The translations under genes were made by a program, and so were the position numbers. The notes under the pieces are model-generated. The model was not told where the DNA came from. It saw only the letters and a program-made list of their open reading frames with translations, and ran no database searches. This document shows positions 1 through 11,873 of a stretch of DNA of 64,000 nucleotides, piece by piece. The stretch spans positions 48,236,333-48,300,332 of the forward strand of contig OY282560.1 of NCBI GenBank assembly GCA_958295665.1. The letters run 5' to 3'. The DNA is from Tipula vernalis (lineage: Eukaryota > Arthropoda > Insecta > Diptera > Tipulidae). Positions within the stretch are counted from its first letter, which is position 1, and every line of letters starts with the position of its first letter.

Positions 1-906
1 TACTAGCCTCGGAATTTGGCTCCTCTTGTGGTAAAGATGGCACTGAATATCCGATTGTTGTTGACTGGCTTCGGACTTGCTGATTGCGGAATACGCTCTT
101 TGTAGCGCATTCGGCTCGAAGGACCATGAAAAACTCAAGCCTCTGCTTTGAATTTGTGGGAGTATTAGCCTGGTTACCAGGAAAGGGCCAAGCGAATACT
201 CGAGAGAACTTTTAATTAAACTAGTTTAACGTTCGTTTTAATTCTGCTTTATTTTACCATATTCCGTGCTATTTATACAAAATGTGATACATTCTACACT
301 ACATTCTACATTCTATATGTTATGTATGTACAGAATATATACATAACATATACTAATTTTCTCACATTATCAAAAAGTGCAAAAAATATATAATTTATAT
401 ACAAAATGCATATTGAGCATTTTGAGGTAACATGAAACATGTACACATTAATATAATTTTAAATATAAAAAGATAAGTTTAATACAAAATGCATATTGAA
501 CATTTTGAGATAACATAATTTTAAAACCTGTTGATCCGTGATTCAACAACGAATTTTGTCTTAATACACGAGTGTGAAATTTTTCCGAAATTTGTCCTAA
601 CTTTTTTCACTTGAGAATGTTAATTAAATTAAATCTCTCGTTATTATGAATTTTTGGTTTAAATTTGAGAATTTTGATGTTACCTGAATAAACAACATTT
701 AAAAAAAAACATTTGTAATTTTTCAACGTCAAACAATAAAAAATATTTTATTTTAAGCTGCAAAATAGAATCTGGTAATCTATACAATATTTACAAAACA
801 CACAAAGTCGCAGCAAGAGCAATTCGTAAGAATTCCGCCTGATCGAGAACTGGTCATTACCAGTAGTCCTTAAACATAAGTTATGGTCTATAAGATGTCT
901 TTATAG
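1..906. other. unassigned AT-rich spacer
   Basis: No coding region is recognisable. The first ~200 bases are less AT-rich than the rest and could be the edge of an element or gene cut by the window border, but no family motif was identified. The remainder is AT-rich and stop-dense in all frames. Confidence 0.5.
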
Positions 907-1105
907 TTCGCAAAATCTTGCCTCGCGTACCTTTGGATTGGAAGCTTCCCCTATACGGTTCGTGAGATTTTCGATAATTTTCCATGACACTATTTCGAGT
1001 TATGGTCTTGAGAAATAACCCTTATGGGAGATTCGCGAGCGAAACTCTCACGAACCGTAAAGAAAACTTCAACAAATCCAATGCTATGCAACAACTGCTT
1101 GCGAA
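907..1105. repeat. imperfect inverted repeat (hairpin-forming)
   Basis: Arms 907-973 and 1040-1105 are near-reverse complements. The inner 20 bases (954-973 against 1040-1059) match at 19 of 20 positions, and the outer part begins with TTCGCAA on both arms. The loop is about 66 bases. It could be a small palindromic MITE. No transposase or target duplication is visible. Confidence 0.6.
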
Positions 1106-1255
1106 TCACCCATAACGATTACCTCTAAGCACGTCATGGAATTTTTTCGAACCCCTTACGATCGGTCTTCTCTCTTGATTGAAAATTCATAATTACGAGA
1201 TATTTTATTTATTAAAGCAATACATTCTCAGACGTAAAAAAATAGGACAATTTTT

Positions 1256-1297
1256 GGACAAACTTCACGCCCGTCGACAAATGCGTGAAGTTTGTCC
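1256..1297. repeat. perfect 15-bp stem hairpin
   Basis: GGACAAACTTCACGC at 1256-1270 is followed by a 12-base loop and its exact reverse complement at 1283-1297. Further GGACAAACTTC-like words lie nearby (about 1298 and 1333), so this is probably part of a decayed repeat rather than an RNA gene. Confidence 0.7.
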
Positions 1298-2632
1298 GAA
1301 GTTTGTCCCAAATTTTGTTTTTGTAATTTTAGGACAAACTTCAAGAGAATCTTGATACGGTTTTCAAAATTTTGAACCGGAAACGATGATTTATGATTAA
1401 TTTACATTTTTATATGGTATGGATACAACTACATATTTATGTACTACCAGCAACTACCACTAGCACGTAAGCAATTGTTTTGATACCTAAATATCTTACT
1501 GAGGAATATTTATTTTGGAGCTAAATGTACCATACGTTTCAGTCTCGCACGAACGATAATCAAGTTTCACCATATATCAAAGACAAGCTCACAGCTAATT
1601 AAAATGTGCGAATTTTTATTTTTCTAAACTTGACGTAAGGTCGAATTTAATCTTGGTAATTTATAATTAAACATTGATAAGAAAAATTTCACTGACTTGT
1701 TATACGTTCTCCATATACTGTAATTAGATATACTCGTATATTCTGTTACAACAGAAAATTAATTTGCACACAAAATTCCACAATTCCTTGAACTAAGTTT
1801 AACCGGATGTCGTATTTTCGATTATTGATAAAAGTTCAGTTAACTATTTGCGATAAATAATTTTTTTATGACTAATTGCGATTAGATCTGTACAATGACG
1901 AATGGCATTGAGTCACGTGTAGATTAAATAAACACGGTAACAAAAGCTGAGGTGCTAGTATTTCTTGTCTTAATAATATTCATTGTTAGTTTGATGAGAT
2001 TTTATCGAGTTACTGATAAGCTCGTTTGTTCAAAATGGTAGTAAAGCGTTCCAAATTGGAATTCAAAGAACAATGCAAAACCAAAATGTTGAGTTGCAGT
2101 TTTGTTTGATTTAACGATTACATTTGTCGTATTGCGGAAGCCAATAAAATATTTCATTGGAACATACTTATGAGAAAAACGCCTAGAAGCTGGCACTTTG
2201 TGTTTTGAAACAATAAAAGAGTCTCCATATTAGATATGGCGGAGGCGAGGAGAAGAGACACATTTTGAATGGCGAACGTGTGGCAAAGAAAACAAATGTC
2301 GGTAATCGGATAAGACTGTATTCTGAGATTTATTTACTAAGTAAATGCCAATCACGTTGGTGCTAACTTGTGTAACAACTGATTATTAAAAATACGTTGT
2401 ACAATGAAGGGTTACCATAATTTTGTTTATTTTCATCCAATTAGTATCGAATTATCAATTTTTGTTTTTTGTTATTGGTTATTTGATATTCGATACTGGT
2501 CCGGAATAGAATTAAAATTACAAAAATTCTCCACACTGTAGCGCTCTTTCATTAGTCTATCAATTTTGTTATAGTCAAATTATCGGTAATCCCTATTTTC
2601 GATTGTCTCAGTCTATATAATAATCTAAACGA
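1298..2632. other. unassigned spacer upstream of gypsy A
   Basis: AT-rich sequence with no credible coding frame. If gypsy A once had a 5' LTR and primer-binding site they should lie here, but no matching LTR copy exists downstream to confirm it. A TATATAAT word at about 2613 precedes the gag start by roughly 20 bases and is probably fortuitous. Confidence 0.4.
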
Positions 2633-4330
2633 ATGGCGAATCAGATTAGCAGCCTAAACATCGAATTGTTAGAATTTGATGAATTCGATGTTGAATGTAG
2701 GGTGCGCGATATACAAGGCGAACCATTCGAAAATCTTGAAAGGTTGAAAAAACGACTTGAAACAGAAAAACAACTTTCTGTTCTAATTCCAAATAGGCCA
2801 CACATAAGCGCAAGAAAGAACCCAAAGAGAGAGATACAGGAAATATTACAAAAACTAAAAGACATTCAAGCTTTCATACAAGAAACTATTCAAGGTGAAA
2901 ACGAGAGGCAAATTAAAATAAGCGAAACCCGGTTACTTCACATATATGGTAGATTACTTCGACTAAATTATTCAAATGCTGTTAAAGCAAAAAGAAAATT
3001 GTTAACAGACCGGTGCGTTCAATTACTCGACATTACGTCGAAAGCATTGAATAAGGATCCCAGTTTAGATGCTTTGTTGGATCAATTAAATTCCGATCAG
3101 TTACAACTTTTGAAACCTTTTGAAGTTTTGGAGTCACTCAGTGAAACAGAATCTTCTGATGATTTTCACGATTCTAAGAATATACCTCAACGAACTGATA
3201 ATGCGTTTTCATATGATCATCATAGGCAATCTTCTACTGATCCACAACCTACCACAAATGTTGACCAGAATAGACCTTGTACTTTACATCAAGCGAATAA
3301 TAAAATCTTACAGAACGTAATCGATCAGATGAACAGTACCTTGCATATGGCATCGCCACCTCATAGTCCCAATCGTAATCAAAGAGGACCTAACATAGAA
3401 TCAATTACTAAACAAGGATCCTCGTTCCCCATCATACCCCAGTTCGACCCTCAGATACCACCACCATTGTATAATACTCTTCCAACTACAGAGGAAATCA
3501 ATAGCCACCTAAATGGAATTTGGTTTTTGATGGTAAACCAACAGGAACTAATATAAAACGGTTTCTGTTCAAAGTGGAGCATAAAACAAATTCTGAAGGC
3601 ATACCATCGGAGCAGTTGGTGAATATAATAAGTTATGTACTTGAAGGTCCTGCAGCAGAATGGTATTGGACTTTTATTGAACGCAATAAAAATATTTCTT
3701 GGCTGTGTCTAAAAGATGAAATTATTAAAAGATTTTAAGATCGGCGTACCGATTCAGATATCAGACGCCAACTGGAATCAAGAAAACAGAAATCTTTAGA
3801 AAGTTTTTACGAGTTTTACTCGGAAATATTATCGTTATCATTACAATTCGAAACCGCAATAAGTGATTCTGACTTAATGTACATTGTACGACGAAATATG
3901 CGCCCTGGCCTGCAGGACAAGATATCAGGAATTCATTTTAATAGTATAGAGGAAATGATTCGAAGATGTGTGGCCCATGAAGATACCTGAAAGCGAACGG
4001 GGTATACTCCTGAACTGCTATGTCAGAGGAAAAACATTCATGACCTAGACTTCCCACCTGCGTCCAAAACCGACTCACATTTTCAGGTTGCTAGTCAACC
4101 ACTGGACCAGTGTTATGATGAAATTTCAGCGTTAAACTTTAGGGACAACCATAACTCAAGGTCTCAACCCAAATTTGGAAATCATTCCGTCACACCTAAT
4201 AACTGCTGCAATTGCTTCAGACCACATCATTACTTTAAAAATTGCTTGTCTCCAATAACGCGTCGGTTTTGTTTTGGTTGCGGCACAAATGACGTATTCA
4301 AGCCTAACTGCCAAAATTGTAAAAGTAATT
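2633..4330 (+). pseudogene. gag polyprotein of gypsy A (frameshifted)
   Basis: An ATG at 2633 opens a 307-codon frame. Its last codons overlap a second frame beginning near 3515, which carries the gag core: a start resembling FDG, then WYW about 45 residues later. Further in-frame stops occur at about 3736 and 3988. The nucleocapsid end (about 4200-4310) has one good CX2CX4HX4C knuckle and a second whose histidine position is valine. In the family, gag forms the cytoplasmic particle that packages element RNA. Here the reading frame is broken at least three times, so no functional capsid is expected. The first 200 residues are charged and coil-rich, and I recognise no further domain in them. 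Confidence 0.8.
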
Positions 4331-4349
4331 CGGGAAACTTAGTGAAGGG

Positions 4350-5339
4350 GTGAAATCGTCAACGAACTTTACCCCCAACTCAAAGCCTCGGACGGAAGAC
4401 TGTGCCACCAATATGGATCCAGAATTAAAGCATCAAACTGCTCGTCAATCAAAACAGGTGAGAAATTGCTTACCATCTTCAAACGAGACTTCGGATATCT
4501 CGTCAAAGTCATCAACGCTAACTGATTCTTCGAGGATATTCTTAAATAAGATAATATCTTCATCCTTATTATCTGATTCTCTTGATGGTAGACCGTATGC
4601 TGAAATTAGTATTTTTAATAAAACGTTATCGGGTTTGCTTGATACTGGAGCAAACGTCTCTGTGCTTGGAAAAAGGTGCGAAAAATATCTCGATATGCCT
4701 GAAATTAAGTTTCGTAATCTGCCATCTTCACTTCGAACTGCTGCTGGTGGACAGAAAGAAACCATAATTGGATATATACAGGTGCCAGTGTCCTTCGCAG
4801 GCAAAACAAAGATAATTACTCTGCACCTAGTTCCGAATCTAAGCCAAAATTTGTATTTAGGAGTCGATTTTTGGCATGCGTTTGACATTAAAATTTCTTT
4901 TCCATCCTCCGTTCTTGCGCGGTTTCCAACCCCACCAACATTAACCACATCAGCCAACCTCTTGGTACACGAATTATCTTGTGGAATTAATCTCCGAAAG
5001 AATGAATTTGAGCAACATGAACTCTCAACTGCGCAGCAACAACTGTTAAAGGAAACAATCAGCCAGTTTCCCTCTTCTGTTGTGCTCGGTTTAGGTAAGA
5101 CTAACCTTGATACCGGTTCTGCAACACCTGTTAAACAGCGGTATTACGCTGTGTCACCCGCAGTGCAAGCCGAAGTGAATAGGGAGCTAGATAGAATGCT
5201 GTCGTTGGGAGTTAGAGAGGAGAGTTGTAATTCATGGAGTTCACAAATTGCACTGGTGAAAAAGGCGAACGGCAAAGTCCGATTGTGCTTGGACTCGCGT
5301 AAATTGAACGAGGTAACGATGAAGGATGCTTATCCCTTC
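4350..5339 (+). pseudogene. gypsy A protease and N-terminal reverse transcriptase
   Basis: The retropepsin active site LLDTGANVSVLG is encoded at about 4634-4669. The RT N-terminal segment follows about 170 residues later, with VNRELDRMLSLG, then LVKKANGKVRLCLDSRKLN and DAYP, typical of Ty3/gypsy RT. The frame seems to run on to 5387, but the codons after 5339 belong to an inserted LTR, not to pol. In gypsy elements these domains process the polyprotein and copy genomic RNA in the cytoplasmic particle. The segment is open from 4350 to the insertion, so it decayed less than gag. The polymerase motifs continue after the insertion at 5922. Confidence 0.85.
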
Positions 5340-5916
5340 TGTTGGAGCAGCAGAACCTTGATGCATCTGAAGAAAGCAAAATATTAATTTAAAACACAGA
5401 ACACATAAATACATGACATCTAAACATCAAACTTTAATTCAATTACATAGGTTACAATTTAAACTTATTTAATCTTATATTAGAAATTTGTTTACATACT
5501 TTGTATACACACATTATTTGACATTTAATTCATGTTTATAGTCTTACCTTAAGTAGTATGTAATTCACAATAGATAATGTTGTATAATAGTATAATGTAC
5601 CTTTATATTTTGCGATCTAGTTGTTAAGAGATGGCGGAGCTTGTTGTATTGTTGTAGAGTAAAAATTAAGAAACGATATTGTAGCGTCACATAAAAATAA
5701 TGGTTATGAGTCACAAATTTATGTTGTAAAAATTCAATTGCGATACAACAGTTGGAAAAGAAGGTTATCAAAAATAAAAATTATATTGTATTTTTTTTAC
5801 CAAATAAACGCAGTTGAGTCCGCTTGTTTCTTTGTTTTTATATCAGCCAAGCGGCATTGATTAAAGTTGAAGGTCTGGGCTAAATATAGACGTCGAGGAA
5901 AGCCCAGTAAAATACA
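5340..5916. mobile_element. solo LTR (577 bp) with 5-bp target duplication
   Basis: The insert begins TGTTGGAGCAG and ends AAATACA, so it has TG...CA ends. It is flanked by CCTTC at 5335-5339 and again at 5917-5921. Removing the insert and one CCTTC restores the gypsy RT reading frame across DAYPFPFIDG, which fixes both borders. No coding region lies inside. The TGTTGGA start resembles Ty1/copia LTRs, but family and orientation are inferred. Recombination between two LTRs leaving one copy is the usual origin. Confidence 0.85.
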
Positions 5917-5921
5917 CCTTC

Positions 5922-6225
5922 CCTTTTATTGATGGATTGCTGGGGCGTATAGAGAAAACCAGGTTTATTTCAAGCCTGGATTTGAAGGACGCCTTTTGGC
6001 AAATCCCGCTAGATGAGAAGTCAAGGGATAAAACAGCTTTTACCGTTCCGTGTAGACCACTGTATCAATTTAATGGTAATGCCTTTCGGACTTTGCAACG
6101 CTCCGCAAACAATGTGCCGTTTAATGCACCGAGTGATACCCCATGAACTACATACGCAAATCTTTGTATATCTAGGTGATCTTCTGATTACTAGCGAATC
6201 TTTTGACGAACACATTTATCTCTAT
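5922..6225 (+). pseudogene. gypsy A reverse transcriptase palm, frameshifted, catalytic Asp lost
   Basis: This continues the RT broken by the solo LTR. The segment SSLDLKDAFWQIPL (motif A, with its Asp) lies at about 5969-6010. A frameshift follows near 6090, then MPFGLCNAPQTMCRLM (motif B). The catalytic motif reads YLGD instead of YLDD at about 6170, so one metal-binding aspartate is lost. Homology fades after about 6225, and no thumb, RNase H or integrase is found downstream. This is an inactive relic. Confidence 0.8.
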
Positions 6226-7530
6226 TCCGATATTGTGTATTCCAATGTTTTGGAAATTAAGAAAATTTTACGGAATCGGTTAACTGTGAGTCAATTAATC
6301 GAAAAGTTTGTCTTGTGTTTCTATTTGGTTAGAACTTAAATTTTAGGAACTAGAAGTATTGAAAAAGAACGCATCTTTGATCTAGTCTTATCTTGCCTTT
6401 TCTAATTAAAGTCAACTGAAGCAACACTAAATTTAATCTTCGCCTTAATATCTTACGTTCACTTTATATTTCGAGAGTTTTGTGCTTCACAAAGATTTGC
6501 TGTACAAGCACTTCATTCTCTATTGATTTGTTGAAAGAGTTTTCGTAAGTGCGTTATTTTCTGGTAATGAGTTTTGCCCAGTTTTGATAAACTAAAATCC
6601 ACAACTTCGACGCCACATTGAAAAGAGGGTCGGCAACACTAATAAACTCCAAATGTTGTAATTAATTTTTTGCTGGTGGAGGAAGCCTTTCTCTTGGCAA
6701 GTAGTTTAATTTAAAGTCAAATTATATGTCAAAAGTAAAATATACTATTTTTAGTAATAGAGTCGCTTTCGTTTTTTTAAGGTGTCACATCCAAAACAAA
6801 TAAGATCGAATGTTCCCAGAAAGTGTCTGTTCTATAATATAAGCCAGGTTTTACGAGCCGAACAACTATTTTCGATTGTGTATCGGACAAACCGGCAGAA
6901 CCACAGAAAGTTATAAAGAACAAACACGTCAAATAAATATTGTGCTTGAATTACCTAATTTGAAATCAAACTGCGCCTAGAAGAACGACATGACATATTC
7001 TCTGGCAATGCCGATGTCTCAATCATAATGCGTCAATGTTGTAGTTTTGTGTTTCTTGGCGTCACTTCTAGGGAGTTTGTTGCAACGATGAGAACTTTGC
7101 AAATTCTTCCCAGATTTTAATTATGTTTCGGTTGATATTTATTAAGTTAAAAATACCCAGGTGTAAGAGATCGTTTGACTGTTGACGGAAGTACAGCAAA
7201 TCTTCGGAATTCCTATAACATCTGTCCTAAACTAGTTGCAATAAATCCAAATCCAATCAATGAAATTCACAATGGAGGTAATATACTCGTAGTTTCCATA
7301 AAGCTTTTCTTCACTTAATTCTGTTTGGTAAATAGTTGATTTCAATGACTAAACCCGATATAATAAAGTGACATTCAGAGAGTTGGCACTTCGTTATTTT
7401 TGCCTAAATTGTGATAACCTACGCAAATATTCACATTTTTACAGGCACCGATGAACTTTTACGTAAAGTAAATCGAAATCCAGCGATGATGAAACGAGTA
7501 CTTCACACAGACTCTATAATAACGTTTGAT
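6226..7530. other. spacer, nothing recognisable
   Basis: I see no coding region or repeat structure here. It may include decayed gypsy A sequence, but no pol motif could be read. A TTTTCTTCACTTAA word at about 7304 is shared with the foldback region that follows. Confidence 0.4.
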
Positions 7531-8335
7531 ATTCAAAGGCAGGTTGAAAGGTTGAATGTCGAAAGGTCAAATGGGTCGAAATGCCAAATGTCAAAAGGTC
7601 GACTGTTGAAGGGTCGAATGTGTCGAAAATCCGAATGTCTAATGGGCGAATAGGTCGAAATACCGAAAGGTCGAATGTCTAAAGGCCGATTGGGTCGAAG
7701 GGCCGAATGTCGAAAGGCCGAACGGGTCGATTGCGGCCGAACGTGTGGAAAGGCCGATTAAGTCGAAAGGCCGAGTTTTCATGACATTTTCCTTCACTTA
7801 AATAGTTATTTGTACTAAATGGCGGCAAGGTTATCTGATTGTTCTATCAAAAGGGTCCCGATTTCATTAAGGAATACGACAGTACAGTATGGTATAGGTA
7901 AGACTTGGCTATTTCTTACCCGAGCAAAATTAAATTCTATTTATACAATGGAAATGTTAATTGGATTGTAAAAAGATTTTTTTGATGAAGTTCTGCCATT
8001 AAGATGAAACTTGACTATTTCTTAACTGATTATAGTGAAATTTATTTACTTAATTGAATTTTCCTTCACCTATTGGAATTATCTTTGATTTAACAGAATT
8101 CTCCTTCACTTAATTCAATCATCTCTACTTTAGAAAATTTTTCTTCACTTGGATACGGTCTTTCGGCCTTTCGGTAAAATCGGCCTTTTGACATTCGGCC
8201 TTTTGACACTTTCGACCCTATCGGCCCTTCGATATTCGCTCTTTTCAACCTTTAGGCCCTTCGACTAATTCGGCCTTTTGATATTCAGCCTTCGACATTC
8301 TGTCTTTCGACATTTGGCCTTTCGACCCTATTTCT
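7531..8335. repeat. foldback-like element with arms of short GTCGAAAGG repeats
   Basis: The left arm (about 7531-7780) is a run of degenerate 10-16-base units such as GTCGAAAGGCCGAATG. The right arm (about 8153-8332) is made of the reverse complement, CATTCGGCCTTTCGAC. The ~370-base middle lacks this motif but repeats TTTTCCTTCACTTAA-like words in direct orientation. The layout resembles Foldback-type elements, whose long inverted ends are built from short tandem repeats. There is no transposase, and outer borders and target duplications are not resolved. Confidence 0.75.
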
Positions 8336-10467
8336 AAAATAACGGGTAGACAGACTTATATTAGGTAGTCTCGGTGAATGGAGCTAGAAGCAATGGTTTT
8401 ACAACTTGGAGAAGCTTTCATTTCTTGTAACATGCAGAATTTACTACCTTCAAATGCAAAAAATTAAACGCAAAGGATTAATGGTATTGCTTTGAATAAC
8501 AGTCTATCATGTATGCTCAAGAATTCTGTATGATACATTGATGAGTGTGTGTAAATTCGGTTCCTACTGAGGGACGGGCAGTGATATTTCCATTAAATTG
8601 GCAAACCATACATGGTGCACTATGGCTGATGAATTTTAGAGGAACTAATCTGTCTGGAGAATCTTTATTGTAATTTCAACAAAAAATTTCTGGCATTATG
8701 ATCGTCATAACAGATGAATTTGCAATGATTTGCCCTAGAAGTTTTTATCAAGATTGACCAAAGTCTGCGTTCGGCTTTACCTATGAATGAAACAATTGGA
8801 GGTTTCATTGTGTGATTGTTTTATTGTCGATAACTGCACATTGTATGTAACGCAATATATATCATCCAGGTACAGGTAATCTGAAGACAAACTTTATTCA
8901 TAGCTGCAGGTTTGTGCAATAGAACGATAGGAAAAGTAGCATAAATAGTCTAAGAGCATCATAAAGATAAATACATCTAGATCTGTATTGTCCCGTTTAG
9001 AGATAAGATAATGAACGAATTTGCTTCACTTATATATACGGGGCAAACGATATTTGCTCACCATTACACTTCTATATGGGGCAAACAAAATCTGGGTGCT
9101 TTACATACATATAAAATATGAACGGAGGAGCAGAAAATGGAATGTTTACACGTTATTCTACTGGGTGAATTGTAGGCAACTCATTCTGCCATAGGGGATA
9201 GTGACTGGGGAGTTCAAATTTTTTTTTTGTTTTCGTCAAATTAAATCTGGTTTCCAATTCCTTTGTACAGGGAGAAATTCTTAATGGGTACAATTAAATT
9301 TCCAAAGTTTTGTTCAGCAGTCAAAATGTTTCCGAATCATGTGCAGTCATATTCAAGGTTAAATTTATCCAACTCCATAAGAGCCGGCACAAAAGTAGTC
9401 GATAAAACGTATTTTATATCGCAATCATTTTCTTAATTTTTATTTATTCATGTCTGTTAATTTTCGATATCAATAATTTGAAATTCCCAAAAATAAAAGG
9501 TGCGCGCATTTCTGAAAAATAAAATTTACCTCGCATACACAAACCATTAAAATCGCTTGTTTATTTTTTGTACATCAGCTAATTGCATTCTCTTACACAT
9601 AATTCACCAAAAATTATGTGCCGCAGTCAAACCTGGCCGTTATTAATTATCGATTTTGGTATTAAATTCGTGTTTTATATCAAAATGTTTGGTGTAGGAT
9701 GCGTGGCTACAATTAATAATCATCGGTTAGTCAAAATATTCGTATGTAAAATATACTCAGTATTCCGTTGAGAATTATAAAATGCTAGGTATAACGATTT
9801 GTATGTGCTCCGAGTATAGTTTTTGATATGAAACTCAAACTTATTCGATACACACTGTATAACGTCTTCTGTAACATAAAGATGTTTTTGTTTTAATTTA
9901 AAATTTTTTTTCATGATTTTTAATTAAAAGATAAATATTAATAAAATTGATCATCTTCGTTTAATTAATCGAGACAGTTTGTCTTTCATTAATTTATATT
10001 GCACTAAATGGAGTTTTTGTTTCGTAGTAATTTTTACAGAGTACCTTGATACAGTTTTACGCTTTAGAAGGATATTGTTGTTGTTTATTGAAATTAATGG
10101 CCTTTAAAAATATGATTGTACAAGCCCTAAATATTTATTATGTTCAGTTTTAGTGTAGTTGTATTGATAGTAATGTAGTGCAATACAAGACCAATCCTTT
10201 AGTAAAGGTAAGCATTAGACAACCCAATTTCGAGAAATTACATATTCGAAGGATGCTTGAAGATTCTGGAAAGGTTAGACAGATTCCAAATTAGTTATTA
10301 TTTATTTCTGACCTTTACTTGGAAAACTTTACACAAATTTGGAATTAAAATTAAAATTTTAAATTTTAATAAATTTTAATTTAAAGTTAAAACCCAACCA
10401 GATTCCATTTCCCAAAAACCGACTACCGCCTATCCAACCTCAACATAACCGAACTCAAGAAATACAA
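8336..10467. other. spacer, nothing recognisable
   Basis: AT-rich sequence. Short open frames (for example near 9583-9771) have no family features and are not supported. Two TATA..GGGGCAAAC words occur near 9035 and 9073. An AT-only palindromic stretch lies near 10340-10390. Confidence 0.45.
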
Positions 10468-10903
10468 TCTAAATATATAAAATACAAAAAATGTTTCTAC
10501 CTTCGTCCGTTATAGACTTTGTAACCATCCAACCGATGTGTCCCAAACCGGTTTCATTTGAAAGGCAATAATGTGAAGATGGTTTTAGACCACCAAAACA
10601 ACGCATTAGGCACAATCGGTTCATGCATGAAGTCGATTTTCGACTTTTCCAATACAACAATTTTCAAGTTCAAATGAATTAAAAACCTTAGCTGGCGCAT
10701 AATCTGTCAACACAAAAAACAATGATTTGCCATTCTCAATAGAAAGTTTTCTCATTTGTGGTTATCGCGTCGATAAAAACCTCAGAAATAGTAAAAAAAT
10801 ATTTGCTTTCGTGTAATTTGGTGGTGATTTCGAGTATTGTTTGCAATTGCTTGCAGAAATTATCTATCCACATATAAAAAATAAAAAATATTAGTCATCA
10901 AAA

Positions 10904-11873
10904 ATGCCACCGAAAAGAGCTGTAATTGGAAGAAATACAGCAAATGCGAAACGAAAAAGAGCCGAAAGAGCAGCCGAAACGCTCGAACAACGTGAAGTGC
11001 GTTTTGAGTCACACCAGCTGAGAGATCAGCAGTCAAGAGCAACCGAAACACCCGAACAACGTGAAATGCGATTAGAGTCAAATAGGTTGAAAGGGCGGCA
11101 GTCAAGAGCAGTAGAAACACCCTACCAACATGAAGCACGTCTAGAACAAGTTCGAATCAGAGCTACTACGGCAAGAGCTGCTGAAACTCCCCAACAGCAT
11201 GAAAACCGGCTGGAAGGTAATCAATTACGAGCGGCATTCAATTATGACAAAGACTGCGACAACACTAATCATCCGAATGTTGTGATTGGGCCGATGAGCA
11301 CTCTTTGTTTGTACTGCCACGCACTGCAATTTCAAAAGGAATCACCCGGCATGTGCTGTTCGAATGGTAAAGTCAAGTTGTCACCGCTGGTTGAGCCACC
11401 TGAACCACTTAGAAGCTATATTTCTGGCAATACAGCGTTGTCCAAACATTTTTTTGGAAAACATTCGGAAATACAATTCGAGCTTTCAAATGACCTCATT
11501 CGGAGCTACAAACATTGTAAGCAATACAGGTTTGTCTGTTTTTTCGTTTTTTTATGTTTTTTTTTTGTTTTTACATAAAAAAATACATCAAAAATCAAAT
11601 ATTTCTCCAGGTTTTACGCCAACATTCAAAGTGCAAGGACAAGTTTACCACCAAATCGGTTCGCTTCTTCCAACACCAGATCATGATTCCAAATTTTTCC
11701 CAATTTATTTCACAGGAAATGAAGAAGAAGAAGTTGATTAACGTTGCGCTGTTATCAACGGAACACGACGTGAAATTATTTCAAATTTGCAACGTTTATT
11801 TTACCAGCATAATCATTTGGTTAAACTATTCAAAGTCGCCTTGGATCAAATGATCCTTCAGATGATTACAAAG
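10904..11873 (+). pseudogene. Helitron Rep-helicase protein, N-terminal part
   Basis: An ATG at 10904 opens a basic protein (MPPKRAV...) containing four roughly 24-residue repeats centred on AETPEQ/HE, a charged coiled-coil-like region common at the N-terminus of insect Helitron proteins. A frameshift in a T-run near 11455 moves the frame to NIRKYNSSFQMTSFGA. After a probable intron (11530-11610) the conserved segment FTPTFKVQGQVYHQIGSLLP follows. A stop at about 11739 and another frame change precede VIRADKTPFGEH. This region lies upstream of the catalytic Rep domain and is taken to help bind DNA. It is not translatable as one protein now. Confidence 0.8.
11530..11610 (+). other. probable spliceosomal intron in the Helitron gene (81 bp)
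   Basis: The segment starts GTTTGT, has a long T-rich tract and ends TTTCTCCAG. Removing it joins SFGATNIVSNT directly to GFTPTFKVQGQ, matching the uninterrupted order usual in this family, and keeps the frame because 81 is a multiple of three. A simple in-frame insertion is the alternative. Confidence 0.6.

Larger units (their letters stand above)
2633..6225 (+). mobile_element. Ty3/gypsy retrotransposon A, truncated and interrupted
   Basis: The order is gag, zinc knuckles, aspartic protease, then reverse transcriptase up to the palm motif, all on the plus strand. The element stops shortly after the catalytic motif; RNase H, integrase and 3' LTR are absent. A solo LTR (5340-5916) sits inside RT. 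Frameshifts near 3515 and 6090, several stops and a changed catalytic residue show that it is dead. Confidence 0.9.

Noticed and set aside
4445..4957. 170-codon minus-strand frame
   Set aside because: It is antisense to the gypsy A protease, whose active site reads correctly on the plus strand.
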